Shown here: piece by piece, positions 11,238 through 23,232 of the stretch
How the letters are laid out: each line of letters starts with the position of its first letter
Position numbering within the stretch: position 1 is the first letter of the stretch
Origin: Macrotis lagotis
Lineage: Eukaryota > Chordata > Mammalia > Peramelemorphia > Peramelidae
Reading direction: 5' to 3'
DNA: 64,000 nt
NCBI RefSeq assembly: GCF_037893015.1
Contig: NC_133658.1
Coordinates: forward strand, 142,953,822 to 143,017,821
Position numbers and translations under genes: made by a program
The notes under the pieces: generated by a model
What the model was told of the DNA's origin: nothing
Databases searched by the model: none
Seen by the model: the letters and a program-made list of their open reading frames with translations, nothing else

Positions 11238-11540
11238 CTTCATTCTTGAAGAAGACCATGACATCAGGGAGATAATACCAAGACAAGCACATGAACTGGA
11301 TTTTTGTGAGGGGGTGCTGTGCTGTCACTAATTTCACTTTCTCTTCCAGAGCCATTTCAGTCCAGTGGCCAGACATTAATCAGGATGCCTGGAGATGACC
11401 TGGATGTAAAGCAATCAGGGTTATGTGACTTGTCTAAGGTCATTCAACTATTAAGTGTTAAGTGTTTGAGGCCAGATTCAAATTCCTGTTCTCCTGCCTT
11501 CAATGCTCTATCCACTACTCTACCTCACTGCTCCCAACTA
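11238..11540 (-). repeat. Long composite SINE, copy 1
   Basis: A MIR-like core and tRNA-like head ('gtgacttgtctaaggtcatt', 'ctctatccactactctacct') join a distinct 3' body with 'gaagaagaccatgacatcag' and 'gtgagggggtgctgtgc'. The same body occurs at 13525-13845. Confidence 0.75.
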
Positions 11541-12395
11541 AGTAATAGCCATTTAAATAGGTAGGGGGGACACTTCGGGCCTCTACACCACCAGCAGTTG
11601 TTCCCATAGGGTTCCTGTTTCCCCAATTGTCACCATAGAATTCAATGATCCTAGCAGAGAGGCTAAAGGGAACAGAGAATAGAGAAAGCAATGAAGCAGA
11701 TTTAGCAAAAAAAAGTAGAACCATAGAACCACTCTAACTGCCTAGAGAAACCACGGAAATGACAATTGGATTTGATGGATTTAGAGATGAATAAATCATA
11801 TCTGGAGTATAAGTGACCAGTTTGGATTTGTTAGTCATCAACCAAATTAGAATTCTCAATATTAGCAATGGGAGGGATTGCAGGATAAAGGCCAATGAAG
11901 AGAAAACAAAATTCATAGCATGCTCCTCAGTATTTCAATTCCTTCCTTTGAAAAAGAATTCTGGCTTCTATTTAGATGCATATCCAACCATACTCCTGAC
12001 TATACCTCTTCCCACATAAGATTTCAGCATCTATTCTCAGTCCTATGTCTGAACCTTCCTTATTCCCATCCTCTTCCTACCACCATCTCTACCTAGATAC
12101 AGTCCCTCTTATATTCTAAATGTCCAATGCAGAAAAAAAAAAATTCTTTCTTCATTGGGGGGGAAGCCACTTAATTTTTTCAGTTTCCCAATCTACTCTC
12201 TCAAACTAAATTCTATGACCTCAAATTAAAACTATACTTTATAGTGTGAATGAGTAATTGCAATAATGATAAATAGTGATAAAGGGGAATTCCTTATATG
12301 AAATATGGTGTCAAATTCAAATAGAAACTGTGGGCCACATATTAATTTAGAAAAACCACAAATTATTATTATCTATGTTATATTGTATTTTTATT
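11541..12395. other. Unassigned sequence
   Basis: No coding or repeat signature that I can defend. Short A and G homopolymers occur near 12135-12170. Confidence 0.4.
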
Positions 12396-12574
12396 TGTTT
12401 TGTTAAATATTTCCCAATTATATTTTAATCTGTTTTCGGTTCAGACTTTTGAAGTTTCCCTGAGGGGCTTTCTCTGCTCTTCATCAAAGAGAATGCAAAT
12501 CCATGGGATCAGAGGACAGACAGGGAAGCAGCTTCCACCAATACAAAGCTTTTGGATGACTTCAAATGGAAGAA

Positions 12575-12770
12575 TAGATAGATATGGATGGTTACAAATT
12601 ATGTTCATGAACATAAACATATTTGATGATCAAAATGTTTATGTGGAGATAACTCACTGTCAAGGGGGGGTAGAAGGAAGGAGGAATAAAAATGTAGAAC
12701 TCAAAATATTGCAAAAATGAATGTTGAAAACTATCTTTACATGTAATTGGGGAAAAAGACCAAAAAAATA
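12575..12770 (+). repeat. LINE 3' end (family not named)
   Basis: 'gaactcaaaatattgcaaaa', 'gttgaaaactatctttacat' and 'gtaattggggaaaaag' match a 3' terminus also present at 62635-62905. Confidence 0.6.
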
Positions 12771-12779
12771 ATGGTTATG

Positions 12780-12885
12780 TGGATCAGCAATTACAGATAA
12801 GAAACTGAGGCTTAAGGTCATACAAAGCCACATATTTTTTAACTCTAAGGTCTGTGTACTTTTCACAATGCCAAGTCTCTTTAGT
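12780..12885 (-). repeat. MIR-like fragment
   Basis: 'cagataagaaactgaggctt' and 'aactctaaggtctgtgtact' fit the reverse MIR 3' half. Confidence 0.45.
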
Positions 12886-12889
12886 AAAC

Positions 12890-13520
12890 TGCACAGGTGA
12901 AAAGAGCTGACAGTCTCAGAAGAAGAGCTGAATACAGTGACTTCTAAAGCAATCTACAGAAATATCTCCAAAAGTATAAAAATCTAGCTTTGCTGCACCC
13001 CAAAGCTCATCATGCTTCTAAGTGCCTGTCTTTCCCTTTCTCTATGCCTGTTTCCTCAGTCTTATCAAGGGTCCTCCCATGTCTTATAGAGTTTGAAGAT
13101 TTTTTTTATTGGATAGCTAAGGATTCCTAATAAATCCAAACATACCTTTCAAGAGCCTCAGACAGCCCCAAGAATGACAAAGCTCCTTTTTTTATCTCAC
13201 CAGCTTGACATCAATCTAATATGTACTTTAACCACCAGTTCAGTAAGTCTCTGCTTTCCTTCCCCCAAACCTTCCTCAAATGAAATGGAGCTCAGAATTC
13301 AGAACTCTCCCTAGCAGCAGAATGCTCCAGAGACACCTGGAGGCTTGTTTCTGGGAAGGGTGTGCTCTATCCATATGCAGAGAGGTGATGATTATGTCCT
13401 TGAGGAAGTCTCCTGTTTAGGGATGAGAGGAAGAGGACCCAATTTTAAACAAGCTCATTTTCACACACACAGTTATATTATTTTAGCCCCATCCATTCCA
13501 TTGATCTGACTCTGCCATGA
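12890..13520. other. Non-repetitive sequence
   Basis: No repeat that I recognise and no coding exon. Mixed composition. Confidence 0.4.
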
Positions 13521-13524
13521 TGTT

Positions 13525-13845
13525 TTGTCCTTTGATCTCTAAGAAGACCATGTCATCAGAGACAGAGAGGTGATGACATGACAAGCATGTGAATGGAATT
13601 TGAGTGAGGGGGTATTGTACTAAGTTACCAGTCTCACTTTCTTCTCCAGATCCAACTAGATCCAGTGGTCAAATATGAATCAAGATGACTGAAGATGGCC
13701 CTGGATGTGAGGCAATCAGGGTTATGTGATTTTTTTTTCAAGGACAGTTAATAAGTCAGTGACTAGAGATGAGATTTGAACTTAGGTCTTTCTGACTACA
13801 GGGCTGATGCTCTATTCCCTGCACCACCTAGCTGCTCCCATCTGT
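13525..13845 (-). repeat. Long composite SINE, copy 2
   Basis: Shares 'aagaagaccatgtcatcaga', 'gatgacatgacaagcatgtg', 'gaggcaatcagggttatgtg' and the head 'caccacctagctgctccc' with copy 1, in the same order. Confidence 0.78.
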
Positions 13846-14249
13846 CTATGCCAAAGCCCTAATCATTTGAGCCATAATCCTACTTTCTGGCCCAGTTTGG
13901 CGGGACTCAGCTTTGTAAGCCATATACAGAAGTCCCAGTGCACCCTAAAGGTGCAAATTAAAAATCCATGGGACAGTCAAGGACTGAAGACAGAGGCTGG
14001 GAGAAGCTTGTATAAATTCAGCTACCCTGTGACTACTTTTCGCTGCAGTGTCTGGCCAATGTGCTTAATGCTAGAATTTACAGTTATAGGAATCCAATTC
14101 TGATCTTTGGCTGTCCTCACAGGCTTCTATGTCAAAGGAACGATTTAGTGGCACATCTGTTTTCTCCTAGGGGCTCCTTTTATATCTTGAATATCTGCCC
14201 TAATATATCAATAGTGCAAAATCTTAGTATCTGTGGAGTAAAGTATTGA

Positions 14250-15500
14250 TTTAAAAGGTCTCCAAGTCTAGGTTTCAGGGCATAAACTTTCTATCCCGAT
14301 TTATTTTATATAATCTTCTCTGTTAATGTTGCATATAAAATTTTTCCCATACCCTATGATAAATATTTCCTACTCTGTAAATTGAAAACTGATGGCATTT
14401 TCGTGAGTAGAGGACGTGGGTGGCATTTTATAGTCAGATTACTACTGCCTTAGCACAGGGCACACCGCGGCGGGGAGGGAGAGAGAAAGGTTTATTAGGT
14501 AGAGAGGGAGCTGTCCAAACAAGACTTGATCCTTTCCCATTACAAAATGAAAGTGATAAGGGGGAGGGGCAGAGAAAGGGTCTAAAAATAAAGCCTATCT
14601 TTTGAACTCATCTCTGATTTCGTATTTTCCTTCCTTTTCCTTCCACTTAGAGTCTTAAATAGCAACTGCAATTTGGAAGGAAACAGAGAGGTTGTTAAAG
14701 CTACTTGTCCACCCAGGAAAACCTCTATCCTCCCCACCCCCACCCCCACCCCCACCCCCCACCGGCTGTCAGAATGGGGTGCATCTCAGAAGCAGGACGT
14801 GTTTTACTCTCCATATTTAACACAGTCAGGAAACAAGTGTATCAGCAGCCACTGTGCATCTGTACTGGTGTTAACATGTAACAGCAGTCTGAAAGCGAGC
14901 CCAAGAAGATTGATCTGTCAGGCTGGGGACCAGTCAGCCAGCCTGGCATAAAATCCTTCCCCAACCCCAAGTCACATCACCCCCGGGCTTTGGCTACAAG
15001 TAAAATGCACTCTGATGATTTACTTAGGCTAGTAATAAGAGTGAAAAGGAAAATTGATTTTTTTTTTGTTCAATCTCAGAATGTTTTCTCTTTACACTTT
15101 TCAGCACAGGCAGGGAAGTGGGTCCGAGTGGGTAAGAGTTTGCTGAGGGTAAATCCTTGAGTCAGCGATTCTTAAAATTGTTAATCCACCAACCAGAAGT
15201 CTTCTGAGTTGCAATCAGTCCTTTATCATTGTCTCCGTGGCATTTAAGAAACCTTTCCGACTCGCAACCCTGCAGAGCCACTTTTAATGCTCTAATTAGA
15301 ATTGTACCTTTCCCCACCGCCTGCAAACTACCTCTCACAGCTGCTTTGGTAACTAGAGAGGAGAAACACAATCATATTTGCCTTGCTGACACTTTGCTTT
15401 TCACCACATTCCCTTTGACTTCTTCATTAAAGCCAATCTGGATCTAATTTTGCCATTTCTGCAGTCTTCCAGTCCACTCTGTTCTCCCTCCTTTCTAATA
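14250..15500. other. Non-repetitive block, candidate conserved non-coding element
   Basis: No transposon signature apart from a short C-rich repeat. Mixed composition, with more CpG than the rest of the window (14465-14475, 15129-15136, 15257-15265). A TAATTA homeodomain-type core lies at 15293-15298, with an E-box cagctg nearby at 15339. No long open frame with splice sites was found. The regulatory role is inferred. Confidence 0.4.
14733..14762 (+). repeat. (CCCCCA)n short tandem repeat
   Basis: Four to five consecutive cccccac units. Confidence 0.9.
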
Positions 15501-16015
15501 CTAGGAAGGGAGGCCATTGGCTAGAGCCTTTCCCCGGGGGGCAAAAAAGAGTCACTGGAACATAAGGCAATACCCTTCCCCCTCTAATCTCATCCTCTCC
15601 CATCCCTTATGCTAGTCATAGCATTCTCCTCATAGTCTCTGGAGAGTTCTACTATAATAGAGAAGAAATGCATGATAAGATAATTTGGCTTCCCCTACAG
15701 GACTCTGCGATCTCAGATGGTCAAGAACTATGTGATTCTAGACTATCTGGCTCCCTGACAGATATATTACTAGATGACTCTAATGAACTAGGTCAGTGGT
15801 TGACTTAGGGAACCTCACACAAGCTGGAGCAGATACTGAAGTCAAGGTCAAAGGGCATCATTTACTGGGTCAGAAAACAAGAGAGCGAATTTGTCAGGGA
15901 CACTAGTGTAGCCACTGGATAATGCCACTCATGTGCTATCAGATTTTTGATAGAGATTGCTAACCCTGGCCACTTCTAGAAGCTCTGAGTTGTCAATAAG
16001 CCATCAGTGAAACAA
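15500..16015. other. Unassigned, mostly unique sequence
   Basis: No gene or named repeat. Confidence 0.4.
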
Positions 16016-16019
16016 TGTT

Positions 16020-16258
16020 TTCTCTCATAATAATAGCAAGTATTTATAAAGCATTTTCAAGTTTTAAAGCATATTGCCTCATGTGACAATCATAGTAACC
16101 CTGGGAGGTGGGTGCTATTATTTATCTCCATTTTACAGACTAGGAAAACTAAGTCTGAGTGACACTAAGTGATTTTCCCATGGTCACAAGTTAGGCAGGA
16201 CTGGAACACAAATCTTCCATACTTCAAATCCAGAACTCTACCCAATATCCACCTCATT
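16020..16258 (-). repeat. MIR, near full length
   Basis: 'tatctccattttacagacta', 'gtgattttcccatggtcaca' and 'caaatccagaactctaccca' give the reverse MIR order. Confidence 0.75.
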
Positions 16259-16375
16259 ACCTCAGACACTAACTGTATGACACTAAACAATCCACTTAAC
16301 CTCTCATCTTCAGCTTTTTCATCTATAAAACAGAAACAATAGGCACCCACTTCAAAGGGTTGTTGCCTACAATAG
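16259..16375 (+). repeat. MIR fragment
   Basis: 'cacttaacctctcatcttca', 'tcatctataaaacagaaaca' and 'ttcaaagggttgttg' in MIR order, directly abutting a reverse copy. Confidence 0.65.
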
Positions 16376-16584
16376 TTTTTGTCTTTTTTTCCTATGTAAT
16401 CTAATGTTAACACAATAGATGACCAGAACAACTTAGAAGTTGTCTTTGTATCCACAATTGAGGGATCATTTTCCTAGTCTACTTCTATCATATCTTTTTA
16501 TTGGATTCCTGGAGTAACACAAAGACAATGCCAGTGGGCATCTCTCTTTCCATCTTCAAGATTTTCACAATTCTGGAAAGTAGG

Positions 16585-16745
16585 TATTATTATTATCCCC
16601 ATTTAATAGTAGAGGGAATTGATTGAGGCAGACAATGGTTGAGTGACTTGCCCAAGGTCACACAGCCATTAAGTATGCAAGGTCATATATGAACTCAGGT
16701 CTTCCTGATTGCAAGCCCAATGGTCTACAAACTACATCTACTTGG
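16585..16745 (-). repeat. MIR
   Basis: 'gagtgacttgcccaaggtca', 'cacagccattaagta' and 'aactcaggtcttcctgattg'. Confidence 0.78.
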
Positions 16746-16849
16746 CTCTAAAAGCATCATAGGGTACCATGTGGCTGAGGCAAGGAGTCTCAAAGAAATG
16801 ACTTGGCTAAAAAGTAATTTTTATCTAGTAGATTCCTAGTTTTTTGTTC

Positions 16850-17045
16850 ATTAAAAATATATTTCTATAGTGCTTTGAGGTTGACAGTCCTTGGAAATAA
16901 ATTATCAAAGTATAATGCAGGTCATTTTACAGACTGGAAAACTGATACTTTGATTTACTGATTTGCTGATATTCACACAGCTAATAAGTTTCAGAGGAAG
17001 GATTTAAACTCAGACCTTTTGATTCCATGTCAAGTGTTCTTTACA
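16850..17045 (-). repeat. MIR, diverged
   Basis: 'cattttacagactggaaaac', 'cacacagctaataag' and 'aaactcagaccttttgattc'. Confidence 0.65.
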
Positions 17046-17057
17046 TTATAACTGACT

Positions 17058-17059
17058 TC

Positions 17060-17091
<32 letters not shown>

Positions 17092-17096
17092 AGATC
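17058..17096 (+). repeat. (CA)n microsatellite
   Basis: Sixteen or more CA units with one AAC break, at the end of the MIR. Confidence 0.93.
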
Positions 17097-17099
17097 TAA

Positions 17100-17655
17100 T
17101 AAGTGTTCTCCCAAACATAGTTTCGTTATCATCTAAAGCAAGTAAAGTTGTGTCATATTTAGAGAACTGGTCTATGTATCAGACCAGACCAATTCAGCCT
17201 GTTGAACTGTTAACTGCAATATGCACACATATATTTCTGCGGATTGAAGATAAAAAGCTCTTTCTGAACAAGTAGCATATTTCATTAACATTTTCCCTCT
17301 TAAATAATAGAGTTTTTAATTACATTTTCTTCCCAACCAATTCATATCCTAAATTGTTGAGATGGTACAGCAGGGCTATTCAACACAATTCTCTAACAGC
17401 ATTAAAAAATTGTAATCAGGGATAGGCTACCATAGACATTCTTTTTTGATAGTCTAGCAAACAAGATAATCAGTTGTCTCCTATGATCTATTCCTGCACT
17501 GTCTCCTCCCCGATCTTAACGATGCATAAATTAAAAAGATCCTGGGCAACTCTTCTAGATATGTGCTCGGCTTGGATTGATGCCCCTCTTAAGGACCACT
17601 ATGGCAGTGCAGGGAGTGCTTGGAGCACCAAAGAGATCAAAGTCAGTGCTTTGGA
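17100..17655. other. Unassigned sequence
   Basis: No coding exon or named repeat. Confidence 0.4.
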
Positions 17656-18515
17656 ATCATCATCTTTCCAAACACACGGACTAAAATTCCAAATTGGCTT
17701 AGATTTTTCTCTCTCCCTCACTTTACACATCCAAATAGTTGCCATGTCCTGCTGATTCTACCACTACAATATCTTAACACTTGCTCCTTCCTCTTCGCTT
17801 TCTCTGACATCATTCTACTTATTTCTCTATCTTCTTCCCTTTGCACCTTTCAATTGGTCTCCCTAACTCTAGTTCTCCCTTTCCTCAATCCAGATATGAA
17901 AAAAGTTTCAACTCTTTTTCTGATAGTTTTGACTGGCTATTCCTCATGCTTCAAATATACACTCTCCTAACCTCCACATCTTGGCATCTGAGGTTTCCTT
18001 CAATGCGAATACAACCTGTTACATGCAACCTTTCCTGATTCCCTCATACCCTAAATAAGTACCTTCCCTCCCCCCTTACTATGATGTATTCATTGTTTAT
18101 CTAGTCTCTATACACTTATTTAGGGTAGGGGAGAGACTGCCATATTTGGAGTTAGAAAGCTCATGAACCTGAGTTCAAACTTGACCTCAGACAGTTATCA
18201 GTTGGGTGACCCTGGGTTAGTCACTTAACTCTATTTACCTAAGTCGCCTCATCTGTAGAATAAACTGGAGAAGGAAATGGTAAATCGATTTAGTATCTTT
18301 GCCAAGAAAACCTCTTATGGAGTCAGACATTAATGAAATGAGTGAGTAACAAAAATATACTTATATATGTGGATGTTTTCTTCTTTATTATAATGGAAAG
18401 CACTTTAGGGCAGAGATTATTTCACTTTTTTATCTTTTGTACCCCCCCCCACCACCAATGCTTAACCCAGTAACTGCCTTATAATGAATGTTTTCTGACT
18501 AATTGTTCATTCTTA
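17656..18515 (+). repeat. LINE-2 3' portion, split by a CORE-SINE
   Basis: 'agttgccatgtcctgctgat', 'aacctttcctgattccctca' and 'tatttatctagtctct'-type pieces lead up to 18121. The L2 end 'ggaaagcactttagggcaga' to 'tgcttaacccagtaactgcc' follows the SINE. Confidence 0.7.
18122..18355 (+). repeat. CORE-SINE with 'gccaagaaaacc' tail
   Basis: 'cctgagttcaaacttgacct' (B-box), 'gtgaccctgggttagtcact', 'aaactggagaaggaaatggt' and 'gtatctttgccaagaaaacc', ending 'gagtcagacattaatgaaat'. It sits inside an L2. Confidence 0.85.
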
Positions 18516-18539
18516 TAGTTACAAAAAACAATTTTCCTA

Positions 18540-19190
18540 ATGTACAAATATTGTAATATGATCCCCCACCTCAAAACCTTCAATGGCTCCATATTGCCTC
18601 TAGGACAAAATAAAAATGCTTCATTTTTATCTTGGAGACATCCACAATCTAATTCCAACTTCACTTTCCAGCTTTATATTATTTATATTTATTATATTAT
18701 TTATTATATTTATATTATTTAATAATATTTATATTATTCCACTTGACAAATCTACATTCCAATTAGCTCTTTTCTTTTTTTTAGGTTTTTTTTTTAAGGC
18801 AAAAGGGGTTAAGTGGCTTGCCCAAGGCCACACAGCTAGGTAATTATTAAGTGTCAGAGACTGATTGAACCCAGATACTCCTGACTCCAGGGCCAGTGCT
18901 TTATCCACTATACCACCTAGCTGCCCCCTAGTTATCTCTTTTCCAATCACATTCTCCAAGTTCCTATCTATGTCTTTACATACATAATGATTCTGGTACC
19001 CTCCCTTCTCCTTTTTATTCATTGATAGCCAACTCTTCCTTCAAGTACCAGTTCATTTGCCATTTCCTGCTTTCCCCAGCTGAAAGTGATCTCCTCCTCC
19101 TCCTCAAGTTGTACTTAATCACTTTGTCTGGATTTCTACTTTGCTCCTGTCCCATTCTATCTAGTAATCTAAGTATTTGTGTACATATCA
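18540..19190 (+). repeat. Second LINE-2 fragment, with SINE and AT repeat inside
   Basis: 'caatggctccatattgcctc', 'taggacaaaataaaaatgct', then 'caactcttccttcaagtacc' and 'tttgtctggatttctact' follow L2 order. Interrupted by an AT-rich simple repeat (18672-18737) and a reverse SINE. Confidence 0.62.
18776..18929 (-). repeat. Young-type CORE-SINE
   Basis: Reverse copy: 'aagtggcttgcccaaggcca', 'cacagctaggtaattattaa' and 'ctttatccactataccacct'. Confidence 0.92.
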
Positions 19191-19194
19191 TAGT

Positions 19195-19775
19195 CAGTCA
19201 ACAAATACTTAGCAAGCATTTCATTTGTGTAAGGCACTGTGCTAAGTATTGGTGCTACAATGACAGGCCAAAATAACAAAACAAAATAAATAAAAATCAT
19301 TCCCTGTTCTCACAATCTAATGAGGGAGACCATATGCAAACAACTATGTAGAAGTAAATTGTATACAGAAAAAATTGGACACAGCCTCAAAAGTAAAGGA
19401 CTAAGAATAAGGACTTTTGGTTAAAGGTTTGTTTGGGATATTTTGGGGGTTTTTTAGTTAGGTTTTCAGAAGGTATGTGACTAGCTGAAATTTGAAAGAA
19501 GGCAAGTGGAAATGAGGAAGGAGAGAATTCTAAATTTGAGAGACAGCCTTCTTAGTATGAAGCCAGAAAGTCGGATTAAAGAAACAAGAAGAAAGTCTAA
19601 TGTAACTGGATCAGGGTATGTAAAATGGAATAAGATATAAGACTGGAAAGAAAGGGGAAGATTATAAGGGGTTTTAATACAAATTGAGAAGTAGATATTT
19701 GATGCTGAAAGTAATATGGAGATACTGGAGTTTATTAATGAGGAAGTGGGGGGAGGGGTGATAGGGTGAATACAT
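19195..19775 (+). repeat. Copy of the unnamed old repeat family (long)
   Basis: 'ggcactgtgctaagtattgg', 'cacaatctaatgagggagac', 'gcaaacaactatgtagaagt' and later 'gagatactggagtttattaa' follow the same order as the copy at 40725-41560. Confidence 0.6.
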
Positions 19776-19930
19776 TCTCTATTAGAAAATAAGGTCTTGA
19801 AAAGAAGGGACTAAGTTGTGCATTTGTTTTGTTTGGGATTTTTAAAAATCATTTATGTATATCCAGTACTTAGAATAGTGCCTTGCACATACATAACAGG
19901 CACTAAGTAAATATTTGATAACTACCATAG
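19776..19930 (+). repeat. LINE-2 3' end
   Basis: 'cagtacttagaatagtgcct', 'tgcacatacataacaggcac' and 'taagtaaatatttgataact'. Confidence 0.72.
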
Positions 19931-20199
19931 AGACAAGATTGTTAGATAAAGCCGCACCTGTCCATGTCCACATAGAGAAAACTAGCAAAATTTTACCTAC
20001 TGCTAGTGTGGTCTCCTCCTATCTGTAGTTTCAGTACATTAACCTTTTCTATTTTACCTTGTTATATGAATTTTACCTGCTCTGTCCAAGGTCAGGACCT
20101 TCAATCACTCAATAATAGATCTGGATTGTTTATACTTGTTGGTCAATAATGCCTTACACATTGTAGGTCCTTTAAAATGTATTATTGTCCTCTGATTAT

Positions 20200-22330
20200 T
20201 TATCCCAAATGAACAGAAGGACCTTATTAGATGGTCCTACTAATATGCATGAGCTATTAAAAGTGCAGTCCTTAGGGGCACTAGAGCAAGGTGACTTTTC
20301 TAGGGGACTGAATTTAGAACCTGCTGATAACATCTACTGAGAGTTTAATACCTATTTAGCAAAAAAATATCACTGAAATTAAAAGGTACCAGCTAACCAG
20401 CTTCCTTCTCCTCTTAGTTGCTTATCTGTCTCCAGTGATAAGCCTCCCCAGCAGTAGCACTGTGATATCCTAGGACCTCTTCTCTCAGAATCCAGAATTG
20501 CAGTTTAGAAAAGTTTATTTGAGGCATCATGTACTACTTGCCTCTAGACATTGTTTAAAAGCTAGCCCACTGTTCTGTTCAATAGAACTCTGCTTAAGGG
20601 TATTCATGAGTGAAAAGACCCACCTCTAGATTCAGAGGTTTGACTCATAGATTCCCATAGAACTCAGAGCAATCTGAGGTCCTGTCTTAATTTAAAAAGA
20701 AGGTGGTAGAAAAACAAAAGAATCACTGGACAAGAATTTTTTCCCCATAGGGAATTACAAGACTTACTTGAAATATGGGCATTTGAATGCAAGGAAAAAT
20801 GAATTAGGATAGATGGTGATAGAAAAAAGGCAATCATTCTGCAGGTGCTTCATCTGCCTGAGAGAGCCTGCATGAAAATATTGTTCAAGGAATATATCTT
20901 AATTCTTATGCCCCAGAGCAGAATATTATTTTTTATTTAAAAAGAGTATGTGCATTTCTGCCACATTAATATTTTAGTTACAGGATTGCTTTTCTGGGCA
21001 AGCATTTTATGGACTTTAAGTCACTAATATTGTAAGCAATTCTTAGTATTCCTTTACATAAAAGAATGGTCATAAAAAATTCCATATCCTATAGTGCTCA
21101 ACTGACAGCAGATTAACTTCAAAACTCTCCTCAACCATCAATAGAATAAGAATATTGATTAGCTCATAAATACTATTCACTGGAATCATTTAGCTGTGGC
21201 ATGGCCAAGAATTCCAAAAGCAGCTATGAAAGTCCTAATGCCACAGGGCAAGGTCCTTCATTAGTTCTCTGAAATTATTCAGCAATACACTATTAACTAC
21301 TGCCTCAATTTTAGCTTACATTCCCTTCACATACTCAGGACCAAAAAAAAGAGTACTTTAATATCAGATTTCAGAGGAAAATATGCAGATCTCAATCCTC
21401 TTTGACCAGCAGAACCATTTTGTCTATAGCCTTTATCAGATGTATTTTCATTTACTCCTCCATTGAAATAATTCTCCATTGCTTTAGCTTGAGATAGAGG
21501 AGATCCTAGCTTCTCAATGGTTGTGCCAGCATAACACAAGTACTACCCCTAGCTCCTGACCATTGTGACTGACTACTCAGTTCTTTACTTTCCTTATCAG
21601 GAAAGTAAACTCATTTTTCTGGGAAATGAGGGGAAGTAGAAGGGGAAGGGGATCATAGGCATTGGTCAAGATAGTAATTGATTTTAGGAAGATTCTACTA
21701 AGATGAAAAATGCTTCCTGTCTAGATCCTTTTATGTCTTCTATGTTTGTCTTCTGAGGTTGTCTATTTTTAATGTATAAAGACACTTACTTATCAGCAAA
21801 GTACAGGACACTGGGAAATTCTTTTTGGTTAAAGATTCTCATGAAGACCACTTAGTAAGGAGTGGAAATGTTTTAATCTCTGTCATTGAGGGCAAAGGAA
21901 GGAAGATCCTATTCTAGTAAAATCATGAGTCCTTGAAATATCTAAGCACAATGGTATGTGAATTACTTTTTTTAAAAAAAAGTAGTGGTTTTTTTTAAGT
22001 GTGCGTGTGACTTCAGTGCTCATATGTATGTCTACTGACACTAGACTGATTCAAAACAGATGAAATTTTGAACAGATGAAATTATATTGAGCTGGCTTTT
22101 GAATTTTTAGGTAGTTCCTCAATTGGGTTTTTAATTGTTTGATAAGCATTTTATTAAATAATTTTATGGTTTTTAAGAATGAGTATTCTGCCAATAAATG
22201 TGTAAAAGTTGCTGCTCCCAAGGAACACACTTAAAATTATGTTAACTTTAACATCTTCCCCCCAAAAAAAATCTTCTTGAAATTGGAAGATAGATGAGAA
22301 GACCAGTCAAAACAAAACATAATATAACAA
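20200..22330. other. Largely unique block
   Basis: Nothing in it matches the LINE and SINE families seen elsewhere. The part at 20930-21320 is AT-rich, low in simple repeats and evenly composed, as conserved intronic elements often are. A 70-codon reverse frame at 21327-21539 has no recognisable motif and no convincing splice sites. Confidence 0.4.
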
Positions 22331-23232
22331 CAACATCATCATCCACAACAATAACAGCTGCTAACTAGCTCTAAAGAAAACTGAGTAGGTAATACAAATT
22401 CTGGATCACTGATACATAGGAACTTCATTTTACTTATGAAAATCATATTCCCATTAAAAGCTATCCCAAAAATGTTGTAAGAAGAAGTTCAAGGGAGCAA
22501 ATAAGATTTTTATCAATCTATAAAGTATCTGTCAGAAAAACTGAGAGGAAGATTATTTTTTAAAGTCTAATGGTCCCTGAAGATCTAATACCAATGAGGA
22601 AATTTTAAAATCTGAAGAATTGTCCCAGAATTAAAGAAAATTCTAAATATAGGCAAGATACTACAAAAACAAGTTTGAACTATACCAAATCACAAAGGAT
22701 TCTGAAATTTATCGAAGACATAGAGAATCATTTTACAGTAGCTTAAGAATATTCTTGATTTTAATTCCATTGAAAAATATAACAAAAATTTAAAAAGACA
22801 TTTGATAAGGCTAAAGGCCATTTTAAAATAAAAGTGATAAAGTTAGATCATCTGATTTTAAAAAGAAAGGAAAAACAAATTGCATCAAAAATAAAAAAGA
22901 GAGATCACGATTGAAGATAGTAATAAGATAACTATCAGAAATAATTTTGACTAGTTAAGAACCTCCCCATGATACGTCAGATAAAACTTTGAATAATTAA
23001 TAAAACAGAAATGCCAAGATTATGAAAACAAGAAATAGATTTTAGTGCCCATTGATTTCATAAAAATAACTTGAACAAGACATAAAAGAACTCCTATGAA
23101 AAAACATCTGGTGCCAGAAGAATGAATCCTTTCAAAGGATGATTTATTCCAATATTATATAATCTTTTTTTAAAAAAAGGAATAAAAGGAATTTTTCCTG
23201 TACAAATTAATTTACATAATCTCAATTGGGTC

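Noticed and set aside
14680..14951. 92-codon plus-strand frame
   Set aside because: Runs through the (CCCCCA)n repeat, lies in the wrong direction for the gene, and has no motif.
21327..21539. 70-codon minus-strand frame in unique DNA
   Set aside because: Considered as a possible exon because it is in the gene's direction, but it has no ZMAT4-like finger, no convincing acceptor and donor pair, and ordinary AT-rich content.
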